A DNA stretch of 31,509 nt, from positions 1-31,509 of the IMG/VR virus record IMGVR_UViG_3300042090_001586, one strand, 5' to 3'. How positions within the stretch are numbered: the first letter of the stretch is position 1; every line of letters begins with the position of its first letter. Source of the DNA: a virus. Of the stretch, positions 6,205-11,939 are shown piece after piece. The position numbers were made by a program, and so were the translations under genes. The notes beneath the pieces were generated by a model that saw only the letters and a list, made by a program, of their open reading frames with translations, had not been told where the DNA came from and did not search any database.

Positions 6205-6239
6205 ATGCCACCATCTTCCCCAAAAAGATGCTGACTTAC
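6167..6239 (-). ncRNA. Candidate small RNA, ~73 nt
   Basis: It is bounded by a good promoter (6246-6273) and a hairpin terminator (6167-6204). The predicted RNA begins near 6239, contains a first hairpin CATCTT-(7)-AAGATG, and ends in the terminator stem. Only a three-codon ORF (ATG GTG GCA TAA) with a GGGGAAG before it lies inside, so the product is either an sRNA or an attenuated leader that ends before the methyltransferase gene. No family is recognised. Confidence 0.5.
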
Positions 6240-6245
6240 TAGAAC

Positions 6246-6273
6246 AGTTTAGCAAAAGAGAACGTCCTGTCAA
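6246..6273 (-). promoter_or_regulatory. Promoter ahead of the small RNA
   Basis: On the minus strand TTGACA (6273-6268), 16 bases, TAAACT (6251-6246). Inverted arms CTCAA and TTGAG at 6278-6289 lie directly upstream of the -35 and could be an operator half-site pair. Confidence 0.65.
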
Positions 6274-6370
6274 GCGCCTCAAAATTGAGTTATGCACAGA
6301 TACATAGAGTAACCTTTGTGTTGTGATAACTTTTACTATATCGAAGCGCGTCAAGAAGCGGCGACCCCTT

Positions 6371-6796
6371 TTAAGAGGCCACGCCGTTTTTTGTTATCCT
6401 CCGATAGCATGTCCAGTGGTCTCCGTAGCCATGAGAGATGGCCCAATCGAGCATTTTAATTGCATCGGACGGTATCAAAGGAGAGCCATTTATACCGGAG
6501 AGACGGGACATCATGCCCCATGTTCCGTCTTTTATCGTTCCATCGGCGCCACGATTGAACTGCGCCACGCCGTCGGATATGCGCCCGTTGCTGTCCGGAC
6601 GTGAGATGTTCACTCCACTCGACTCGCAATTCACTACCCGTGCGTCGATTTGAGGGTTATTCGGCACGAACGAGAGAGGGATAGCCCAAAGACCAAAAGA
6701 GAGCGTGTAGAGCGTTTTAGGGGCAAAGAGGGGGTATGTCCTAGGGGACAAGAAGTTTATAAGAAAGACTAAAGAAAAGCATAGTATTCGTTTCAT
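6371..6796 (-). CDS. Secreted lysozyme/transglycosylase-like enzyme
   Basis: The N-terminus has two hydrophobic stretches (about 3-17 and 28-45), fitting a signal or signal-arrest sequence. From residue 54 the sequence VVNCESSG resembles the catalytic Glu region of lysozyme/SLT-like folds (E58). It is followed by GVAQFN, GSPLIPSDAIKMLDWAI and HWTCY, matching small muralytic domains where C57 and C130 could form a disulfide. At 141 residues it is a compact single domain. It lies downstream of the holin-like and papain-like genes, so the likely role is cell-wall degradation at lysis. The exact glycosidase family is unsure. Confidence 0.65.
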   Translation of the reverse strand: MKRILCFSLVFLINFLSPRTYPLFAPKTLYTLSFGLWAIPLSFVPNNPQIDARVVNCESSGVNISRPDSNGRISDGVAQFNRGADGTIKDGTWGMMSRLSGINGSPLIPSDAIKMLDWAISHGYGDHWTCYRRITKNGVAS

Positions 6797-6820
6797 AAGT
6801 CGGGCGACTGCTCCCTATCT

Positions 6821-6919
6821 CTATTGAGATTTTTCCTTTAGAGGGAAAGATTGGTTTGCGGCTTTTTGGGAAGCTTCCCTCTGATGCCGGAGCGCGATCG
6901 TTCTCCGTACTCCGCGCAT
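6821..6919 (-). CDS. Small basic peptide, 32 aa
   Basis: The ATG at 6919 has an excellent ribosome site (GGAGGAAAATC before ATG). The frame reads MRGVRRTIALRHQREASQ... and ends at TAG 6821. It is basic, with no hydrophobic segment. The strong ribosome site is rare in this window and is the main support. It sits 24 bases upstream of the lysozyme-like gene and may couple its translation. The function is unknown. Confidence 0.45.
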   Translation of the reverse strand: MRGVRRTIALRHQREASQKAANQSFPLKEKSQ

Positions 6920-7101
6920 GATTTTCCTCCGACCGTGTTTCGCCAGTCGGCACTGTTCCGCGCAGGCAGAGGCTATTCCCCGCTCCCGGTCGCGCACCTA
7001 TGGGGCGGGACTTAATTTAATCCGGCATCACAAGGAACCTGCCTCAATCCTACCATTTCCGCCGCCCTGCCGCAACGGGGGACGCGCACGCCATGGAAAC
7101 C
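6920..7101 (-). other. Mostly non-coding stretch in the lysis region
   Basis: No ORF here is convincing. It holds the candidate promoter at 7047-7075 and a short inverted repeat CCGAC/GTCGG just before the 32-residue peptide. No tRNA or recognised RNA family was seen. Confidence 0.4.
7047..7075 (-). promoter_or_regulatory. Candidate extended -10 promoter
   Basis: On the minus strand TTGCGG (7075-7070), 17 bases, then TAGGAT (7052-7047) preceded by TGG, an extended -10. It would drive the 32-residue peptide and the lysozyme-like gene. The -35 is weak. Confidence 0.35.
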
Positions 7102-7167
7102 CTACCCGAAGAGCATCCACTTGAGCAGGGCGACGACGGCGAGGAGCTTTATGAGTGCAGTGAGCAT
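7102..7167 (-). CDS. Hydrophobic membrane peptide, 21 aa
   Basis: The 21-residue frame MLTALIKLLAVVALLKWMLFG is almost entirely one membrane helix with two lysines. It lies in the lysis region between a small basic protein gene and the lysozyme-like gene. Such peptides can act as small holins, antiholins or toxins, but the only support is composition and position; the ribosome site is weak. Confidence 0.35.
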   Translation of the reverse strand: MLTALIKLLAVVALLKWMLFG

Positions 7168-7322
7168 GGTCTTGTCTCTTTACTTTGGTTTACATGCCTG
7201 CGGGGGAAGTAAACTGATTCGGCGGTTTCGTTTACGTCTGGTCTTCAGAAAAGTCGCCCGCCGTGCATGGGGACGGCGGGACTTGTGGGCCGGAAGCCAG
7301 GGGCTTGCCGGGAAGGAAGGAG

Positions 7323-7490
7323 CTAAACGCGGGGGGCTTGGCGGGGAAGAATGGGGATGGCTATCGTCATGCTTTCCGGCTCGGGCGTGTACAGGGTGGT
7401 GACTTCCCAGTATTCGTTTCCGCAGAGGCGGCCTATGCGCTTCTCCAGCCTGACGGGACAGCCGTACCAGAGGTACACCTGCCGCTTCAC
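7323..7490 (-). CDS. Small protein with GTG start, 55 aa
   Basis: GTG at 7490 opens a frame reading MKRQVYLWYGCPVRLEK..., with a second Cys at 23, strands around EYWEVTTLY and a Pro-rich end. It begins one base after the TGA of the zinc-ribbon gene, so translation is probably coupled. No Shine-Dalgarno lies at the right distance. The only strong one, AAGGAGG inside the upstream gene, is ~33 bases away. The function is unknown. Confidence 0.5.
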   Translation of the reverse strand: MKRQVYLWYGCPVRLEKRIGRLCGNEYWEVTTLYTPEPESMTIAIPILPRQAPRV

Positions 7491-7491
7491 G

Positions 7492-7644
7492 TCAGTTCAC
7501 CCTGACGCGAGATGGCTGGATCACCTCCTTGTTCCGCTTGGGTTTCTGTCTTGCGGGAGTCCCGTTCAGGAGCTTCCCGCAGTTGGAGCAGTTCCACCTG
7601 TCCGCGAGGGCGAGGCGGATGTTGCAGTGCGGGCAATGGGTCAT
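7492..7644 (-). CDS. Small zinc-ribbon protein, 50 aa
   Basis: The ATG at 7644 follows TAAGGAGGCAAG, the strongest ribosome site in the window. The sequence MTHCPHCNIRL...WNCSNCGKLL has two CxxC pairs 12 residues apart, a typical zinc ribbon, followed by a basic tail (QKPKRNKEVIQPSRVRVN). The tail codons contain the 17-base 16S rRNA-like tract (7514-7530). It is probably a nucleic-acid-binding or adaptor protein. It is too short for routine gene callers. Confidence 0.7.
   Translation of the reverse strand: MTHCPHCNIRLALADRWNCSNCGKLLNGTPARQKPKRNKEVIQPSRVRVN
7514..7530. other. 17-base exact match to the 3' end of 16S rRNA
   Basis: The plus strand reads GGCTGGATCACCTCCTT, the universal terminal sequence of bacterial 16S rRNA including the anti-Shine-Dalgarno. 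The minus (coding) strand is therefore a 17-base perfect complement of the 16S tail, lying in the C-terminal codons of the 50-residue zinc-ribbon gene and far longer than any ribosome site needs. Confidence 0.75.
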
Positions 7645-7695
7645 CTTGCCTCCTTATTTTTTGAATGTGCGTTGCCGAGTCTGCTGTCCTCGTTC

Positions 7696-7721
7696 CTCCC
7701 GGCAGAGAGTGAGGTCGGGAG
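7696..7721. repeat. Inverted repeat between holin-like and zinc-ribbon genes
   Basis: Arms CTCCCG (7696-7701) and CGGGAG (7716-7721) flank a 14-base loop. No T-run follows on the minus strand, so it is more likely an mRNA structure than a terminator. Confidence 0.45.
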
Positions 7722-7737
7722 TTTCAGGATATCAGGC

Positions 7738-7986
7738 TCATGCTTCATATACTTTCGGTTCGCCCGTCAAGGGAACGCCTTGTGAGTTCGTCAGAAATTG
7801 CTTAGTTAAATATGCCACTGCTCCAGCGAGCGCGAGATGCCATACCGTCGTCCAGTCGGGGGCGAAAGAGCCTCCCTGCGAGAACGCCGTCAGGAGCTGT
7901 CCGACATAGCCAGCCACGGGGGTCAGGATGGCGATGACGGACGCCTTGACCCAATCCGCCACGTTAAGATGGAATAATTTGGACAT
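7738..7986 (-). CDS. Holin-like two-helix membrane protein
   Basis: The 82 residues contain hydrophobic helices at about 13-35 (WVKASVIAILTPVAGYVG...) and 47-65 (TTVWHLALAGAVAYL), followed by KQFLTNSQG and a polar tail. This two-helix layout and a tail of the type YLxKxFLTNxxG fit small phage holins or holin-like proteins, which make the membrane lesion that lets lysins out. Its neighbours (coiled-coil membrane protein, papain-like peptidase, lysozyme-like enzyme) support a lysis role. The ATG at 7986 follows a long A/G-rich leader with GGTCAATAAAG; no Shine-Dalgarno is present. Confidence 0.6.
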   Translation of the reverse strand: MSKLFHLNVADWVKASVIAILTPVAGYVGQLLTAFSQGGSFAPDWTTVWHLALAGAVAYLTKQFLTNSQGVPLTGEPKVYEA

Positions 7987-8194
7987 TTTCTTTTTCTTTT
8001 TCTTTATTGACCTTTTGCTCCGTCGCTCCCTTCAGGAAGAACGCGAGGCAGTCCGCGCACACGATGCGCCTCATGCCCCAGCGGTCGCGCACGACGAAGC
8101 CCCAGTTTCGCACGACGTGCGGGCAGGTCGTCTGGACGGCGGTGGAGGAAGCGATGATGTTCATATCCATGTCGTGTTTAGGTATCCTGGCCAT
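7964..8194 (-). CDS. Small Cys-containing protein, 76 aa
   Basis: Starting at ATG 8194 (MARIPKHDMDMN) the protein has C-P-H ... RRIVCADC, a Cys/His set (about residues 24-50) that could bind one zinc, then a very basic-acidic tail (KVNKEKEKEN). A longer start at 8272 would run deep into the upstream gene in another frame, so the shorter one is preferred. It overlaps the holin-like gene by 23 bases and the 83-residue gene by 34 bases. The function is unknown. Confidence 0.5.
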   Translation of the reverse strand: MARIPKHDMDMNIIASSTAVQTTCPHVVRNWGFVVRDRWGMRRIVCADCLAFFLKGATEQKVNKEKEKENVQIIPS

Positions 8195-8412
8195 GGTTGT
8201 GTCATGTTCGGCGGCCACTGTTGGCAGGGGATGAACTTCCATTGCGAGTTCGGACAGTGCGGAAGCGGGCACTGCGGGAAGATGGGCGGCGTGGGGGGGC
8301 GCTGTTTCAGCGCGTCTATTTCCTCCTGCATCTTCGCGACCTTCCTCTCCAACGCCGCCAACGCCTCGATTTCGGGGCTTGTCTTCGCGGTTTTCTCCTT
8401 TGTTATTTTCAT
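8161..8412 (-). CDS. Coiled-coil protein with Cys/Pro-rich tail, 83 aa
   Basis: Residues ~12-37 form a heptad-like coiled coil (EIEALAALERKVAKMQEEID). The rest is Pro/Trp-rich with three cysteines (CPLPHCP, then PCQQW). It begins 12 bases after the stop of the papain-like gene and has its own promoter with the -10 only six bases from the ATG, implying a leaderless transcript. Similar short coiled-coil proteins occur in phages without known function. Confidence 0.55.
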   Translation of the reverse strand: MKITKEKTAKTSPEIEALAALERKVAKMQEEIDALKQRPPTPPIFPQCPLPHCPNSQWKFIPCQQWPPNMTQPWPGYLNTTWI

Positions 8413-8418
8413 GCTTCC

Positions 8419-8447
8419 ATCATATCACATTTTCCCCTCGGATTCAA
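8419..8447 (-). promoter_or_regulatory. Extended -10 promoter, leaderless for the 83-aa gene
   Basis: On the minus strand TTGAAT (8447-8442), 17 bases ending in TGA, then TATGAT (8424-8419), then GGAAGC and the ATG at 8412. It overlaps the end of the papain-like gene. Confidence 0.6.
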
Positions 8448-9351
8448 TCCCCAGTATCCACTGCTTAAGGGCGGCGAGCCACGACTGCCAGAGCGACACC
8501 TGCGCGGGGGTGGGGGATGCGGGGAAGGTCGGGTCTGGCGGGAGCGGGGCGGGAGGGGGAGGGGGGACGTACCGTATGACCGGCTGGAGGGCGTAGCTTA
8601 TCTGGTAGCCCGGCAACAGTTCCTTGAAATAGGGGGCGTAATTGTCCTTCACGAGCACGGTCGTGCCGTCGATGGCGTAGGCGGCGACGACGTGGACGGG
8701 GGCGCCCGTGGCTATCGTGGGGCATGTCTGGTTCCACCCTGCGTCATTCACGGGGATGCCCAAAGCCAACGGGGCGGTAGGCAACGCCGCCGCCATGGCC
8801 GCGATGTCGGTCGCGCCGCCGTCGTTCACCCAATGATATTGCAGAAAATCCTTGCCGCCCATCAATGCCAAGAACTGCGTCCCGACCTCCAAGACGTTCT
8901 GCGGGATGTTCGTCGCGTCCCACTGGGACAGGGTCTGCGTGTCGGGGAGCATCGCATAGGGCACGACCCCGACTTTCTGCGCCCACTGCCACCATTCGGG
9001 GATGGTCCCGCCGTTCTGCAACGCGCCCGAAAGGACGGCTATGAGGCGGTCGCTCGAATGGAAGTGGGGAGAATTATCGACGGAAGACACGTCCATGAAG
9101 CCCATCGCCGCAATCCTCTGCTGTACGTCCGTGGGGAGCGTCGGCATGAGCGCGTCCATCAGCGCGTCGAAGATCTTGTTGTTCGAGAAGTCCCAGCAGC
9201 AGTCGGTGTCGTTCCCGTCGGGGAGGAGCTGGCGGTCGTCGAACAGGAAATGGGGGAGCCAGTCCGCCGTCGTCCCCTTGAGTTCGATATGCCCGTCGCC
9301 CATGCGCCAGTCGCGCGGGTCGTCTTTTATGATTAAATCGTGCTTAGGCAT
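8425..9351 (-). CDS. Papain-like cysteine peptidase (C1 fold)
   Basis: Residues 51-56 (CCWDFS) match the papain active-site box SCWAFS, making C52 the likely nucleophile. APVHVVAAYAI supplies the catalytic His220 in the usual H-x-V...Y context. VLVKDNYAP (D236/N237) stands where papain has KNSWG. A Pro-rich hinge (about 262-276) leads to a C-terminal helix rich in Trp. There is no signal peptide. The gene overlaps the coiled-coil membrane protein by 8 bases and precedes the lysis genes. Possible roles are cross-link cleavage in the cell wall, processing of virion or surface proteins, or host protein attack. The wall role is the best guess from position. Confidence 0.7.
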   Translation of the reverse strand: MPKHDLIIKDDPRDWRMGDGHIELKGTTADWLPHFLFDDRQLLPDGNDTDCCWDFSNNKIFDALMDALMPTLPTDVQQRIAAMGFMDVSSVDNSPHFHSSDRLIAVLSGALQNGGTIPEWWQWAQKVGVVPYAMLPDTQTLSQWDATNIPQNVLEVGTQFLALMGGKDFLQYHWVNDGGATDIAAMAAALPTAPLALGIPVNDAGWNQTCPTIATGAPVHVVAAYAIDGTTVLVKDNYAPYFKELLPGYQISYALQPVIRYVPPPPPAPLPPDPTFPASPTPAQVSLWQSWLAALKQWILGIESEGKM

Positions 9352-9679
9352 GGAAATGTATGTAGGCGAGCAATGTCAGAACCCCGATGACCAGCCCGAC
9401 GATGGTCACGACGGTCCCCCACGAGAGGCTCGACCCCTCGGACTTCCCGTTGTCCTCGTCCTGATTCCGCTCGAGGGCGCGGATCCGGGACTCGATGTCC
9501 ACGTTGACGCGCTTCTGGATCATCTCGACCTCCTTGCGGTCCGCCTTGTCGCGCTCCAGCGAGGCTATCTTCGCCACGGTGCCGTCGCGCATGTTCTTCA
9601 CCTCGGCGGTGAGGTAGTCGAGCTTCACGCCCATCTCGGTGCGGAACACGAGGAAGTCCTGCTGGAGGGTGGATTTCAT
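9344..9679 (-). CDS. Coiled-coil protein with C-terminal membrane helix (XhlA-like layout)
   Basis: The ATG at 9679 comes one base after the TGA of the big adhesin gene, giving 111 residues. A charged coiled coil spans ~1-75, and a single membrane helix (WGTVVTIVGLVIGVLTLLAY) lies at 87-107 with a short His-containing end. This is the layout of XhlA-type lysis accessory proteins and of some tail-anchored spacers. Sequence identity to XhlA cannot be judged here. It is placed between fibre and lysis genes, and it overlaps the papain-like gene. Confidence 0.6.
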   Translation of the reverse strand: MKSTLQQDFLVFRTEMGVKLDYLTAEVKNMRDGTVAKIASLERDKADRKEVEMIQKRVNVDIESRIRALERNQDEDNGKSEGSSLSWGTVVTIVGLVIGVLTLLAYIHFHA

Positions 9680-9680
9680 G

Positions 9681-11546
9681 TCAGTAAGGGTTCCCCATGC
9701 AACGAAAATCAATTACATCCGCACCAAGCGTTGCGTTGGTGATGACTAGCGTCGAGGTCGTCACGCTGTATCCCACGACGATGCTCGCCGTCCTGCTCGT
9801 CACGACGCATGAGGGAAGGTACGTCCACGCCGAAGCGAAGTTAAGTGTGCAGGTCGTCGCTACTGTTCCTGCGGTTATCACGCCACCGTTGTCCGAACCA
9901 GTTACGCTGGGAGAACCCGTGCCACAGGACGTAACGGAAACCGAGGACGTTGCCGAGCCGAGATGCCCGTTCACGTCGAGGAATTGTCCAGTCGTCGTCG
10001 CCGTTACTCCCGCGAAGTTTCCATAGAGGAGAGAGTACTTTTGGTCGTTGGCGGCGGTGGATTGCTGTATATCTCCAAGATAGAAAAGGTTTGAGCCTGT
10101 TGCGTTCGAGCCAGCATAATTTCCGATTGATACACCGTATCCTCCCGCTTCATTCGTCCCCGCATAATTTCCTATGTCGGTAGCATAGGAAATTGGAGTG
10201 CTACCGGTTTCTCCGCCAGTATTCGTTCCAATAAAAACATCTCCGTTAAAAACACCTAAACCTGAATTACCCGCGCCGTTCCCAATGCCTACATTATTGC
10301 TTCCTGTGGTGTTGGCGGCGAGGGAATTATAGCCGTTCGCTGTGTTGTTGCCGCCGGTGGTGTTGGCGCTGAGGGAAGCAAAGCCATCCGCTGTGTTCTG
10401 GTTTCCTGTGGTGTTGGAGAGGAGAGAATTAACTCCATTCGCTGTGTTGTTGCCGCCGGTGGTGTTGGCGGTGAGGGAAGCATATCCATTCGCTGTGTTG
10501 TAGTATCCTGCGGTGTTGGAGAGGAGAGAATTAACTCCATTCGCTGTGTTGTAGAATCCTGTGGTGTTGGAGTAGAGGGATTCATAGCCGTTCGCGGTGT
10601 TGTAGTTGCCGGTGTTGGAGTAGAGAGAATTAACTCCATTCGCTGTGTTGTATTTTCCTGTGGTGTTGGAGTAGAGGGATTCATAGCCGTTCGCTGTGTT
10701 CTGGTATCCTGCGGTGTTGGAGAGGAGAGAATTAACTCCATTCGCTGTGTTGTAGTTTCCTGTGGTGTTGGCGGCGAGGGAATTATAGCCGTTCGCGGTG
10801 TTGTTGCCGCCGGTGATGTTGGAGTAGAGGGATTCATAGCCGTTCGCTGTGTTCTGGTATCCTGTGGTGTTGGAGTAGAGAGAATTAACTCCATTCGCTG
10901 TGTTGTAGAATCCTGTGGTGTTGGAGTAGAGGGATTCATAGCCGTTCGCGGTGTTGTAGTTGCCGGTGGTGTCTTCATTTCCCGCCTGATAGCCAATAAA
11001 CGTATTAGATATCCCAGTCGTCGTTGCTGCCGCACCGACACCAAGAGCCGTCGTGTAGGGAGAACCACCCGAAGTAACACCCGTGAGAGACGAAGTAGAA
11101 GTTATCGTAGAAACGATGACCCCATTCATATAAATCCCGCCCGTAGCGTCAATACTCCCATTCACGCCGAGGGCATAACCCAAATCGGTCGTGGTGGCGA
11201 TGTTTATATCATTCGTGGAGGTTGATTCGTAAATCGTGGAGTTCGTGAGTGCGAGAGAACTAGAAGCGAAAGGAAGGTATCCCGCAGTAAATGGAGTAGT
11301 CGTCGCCACGCCACCCGCCGCTCCCGTCGCCGGAGTTGAACATGAGAGCGTGTTCGTGGACGAGGCATAGGTGAGATACTGTCCCGACGAGCAGTTGACG
11401 TTCTGCGCGGAATAGCTATTCGCAGTAGAACTTGATGTCACTATCCCTGCACCAAGCGAACCGATATAACTGGCATAGCTCAAGGAGCCAGCCGTGAGTA
11501 TTCCTGCTGTCACCGCCCCCAGCAATATGAGAAGTTTCCTGTTCAT
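9681..11546 (-). CDS. Repeat adhesin / fibre with secretion-type N-terminus, 621 aa
   Basis: The N-terminus MNRKLLILLGAVTAGILTAG is a signal peptide or membrane anchor. A Ser/Thr-rich region follows, with several ATTT/STST stretches. Residues 198-417 carry thirteen units of 17 residues (one of 16), each based on NTANGY(E/N)SL(Y/L)SNTTG. After them comes a NVGIGNGAG region recalling YadA-head and phage-fibre repeats, where each unit is one coil of a beta-roll, and a C-terminal strand-rich cap with four Cys. The fold is probably a trimeric fibre. It lies in the fibre block but, unlike normal phage fibres, seems exported. Starts overlap the 126-residue gene by four bases (ATGA). Confidence 0.75.
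   Translation of the reverse strand: MNRKLLILLGAVTAGILTAGSLSYASYIGSLGAGIVTSSSTANSYSAQNVNCSSGQYLTYASSTNTLSCSTPATGAAGGVATTTPFTAGYLPFASSSLALTNSTIYESTSTNDINIATTTDLGYALGVNGSIDATGGIYMNGVIVSTITSTSSLTGVTSGGSPYTTALGVGAAATTTGISNTFIGYQAGNEDTTGNYNTANGYESLYSNTTGFYNTANGVNSLYSNTTGYQNTANGYESLYSNITGGNNTANGYNSLAANTTGNYNTANGVNSLLSNTAGYQNTANGYESLYSNTTGKYNTANGVNSLYSNTGNYNTANGYESLYSNTTGFYNTANGVNSLLSNTAGYYNTANGYASLTANTTGGNNTANGVNSLLSNTTGNQNTADGFASLSANTTGGNNTANGYNSLAANTTGSNNVGIGNGAGNSGLGVFNGDVFIGTNTGGETGSTPISYATDIGNYAGTNEAGGYGVSIGNYAGSNATGSNLFYLGDIQQSTAANDQKYSLLYGNFAGVTATTTGQFLDVNGHLGSATSSVSVTSCGTGSPSVTGSDNGGVITAGTVATTCTLNFASAWTYLPSCVVTSRTASIVVGYSVTTSTLVITNATLGADVIDFRCMGNPY
10296..10955 (-). repeat. Thirteen tandem 51-base units in the adhesin gene
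   Basis: Twelve units are 51 bases and one (the seventh) is 48, missing one Thr codon. Three kinds alternate (NGYES, NGVNS, NGYNS/YAS), which suggests higher-order duplication of paired units. Confidence 0.9.
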
Positions 11547-11923
11547 GCCTTTATCTGCGCTTTTTGCGCCATGTTGTTTTTTGCTTCGCTGATCGACGCT
11601 TCGACTGTTTGCGTCGCCTGTTCCGTAGCGTCCTGAACCGCTTGGGCTACCGCCGCCGAGATCTGCGCTGTCTTATATGAAGCTATCATTTCGTTAGTAA
11701 GGAAGTCGGTCACAAAATCCTCGGGCGAAACAGGGTTGTCGCCCATCACGGCGGGAGTCGGCAAGACGGCAGGAACGTCTATCGGATTTCCTTTTGAGTC
11801 GTAAGACAGGGTTTCCTGCGAGCCTTGCGTGGCTGGGGTGACGATTATCTGGGATTGATAACCTTGCTGGATAGCGTAATTCAAGACTACTTCGTCGTTG
11901 ATTGTCGAGGGGATGTTGAGCAT
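11543..11923 (-). CDS. Hypothetical protein in fibre block, 126 aa
   Basis: The first half is polar and strand-rich (MLNIPSTINDEVVLNYAIQQGY...), with a Pro-rich turn around PAVLPTP. The second half is a long helix rich in Ala, Gln and Glu (AVAQAVQDATEQATQ), suitable for coiled-coil trimer formation. It overlaps the adhesin start by four bases, so the two are translated together. It may be a chaperone or base for the fibre. The leader has two AATAAAC copies and no Shine-Dalgarno. Confidence 0.65.
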   Translation of the reverse strand: MLNIPSTINDEVVLNYAIQQGYQSQIIVTPATQGSQETLSYDSKGNPIDVPAVLPTPAVMGDNPVSPEDFVTDFLTNEMIASYKTAQISAAVAQAVQDATEQATQTVEASISEAKNNMAQKAQIKA

Positions 11924-11939
11924 GGGTTTATTGGTTAGT

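Larger units (their letters stand above)
5922..6370. other. 450-base non-coding regulatory gap
   Basis: No convincing gene is seen between the lysozyme-like gene and the methyltransferase. The stretch holds a promoter, a hairpin terminator and an AT palindrome (described separately), and on the minus strand two G-runs (six and seven G) near 6020-6034. A 15-residue ORF just upstream of the methyltransferase, ending in an ATGA overlap, could be a leader peptide. Confidence 0.6.

Noticed and set aside
6741-6953. 70-codon minus ORF overlapping the lysozyme start
   Set aside because: The 32-aa frame in the same place has a far better ribosome site, and this one overlaps the lysozyme gene by 56 bases.
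5954-7320. tRNA genes in the gene-poor stretch
   Set aside because: No T-loop consensus with matching acceptor arms was found by eye.
7459-7530. A wider 16S rRNA match (AGCCGTACC near 7460 as in 16S before its 3' end)
   Set aside because: Spacing to the 17-mer does not fit 16S, the middle does not align, and nine bases can occur by chance.
7121-7909. Overlapping plus-strand ORFs of 93-144 codons
   Set aside because: They oppose small minus-strand genes with zinc-ribbon or membrane features and good starts, and they have no recognisable content.
8197-9336. 379-codon plus-strand ORF opposite the papain-like gene
   Set aside because: Composition is Arg/Gly/Val-rich with no domain logic, while the minus strand encodes recognisable active-site motifs. 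It is a shadow of GC-rich codons.
10296-10955. Regular repeat array considered as a CRISPR
   Set aside because: Units are in-frame protein repeats without unique spacers; no cas genes.
10289-11080. 263-codon minus-strand ORF in another frame of the adhesin repeats
   Set aside because: Open only because a 51-base repeat lacks stops in that frame; Thr/Pro-rich without a signal or cap domain.
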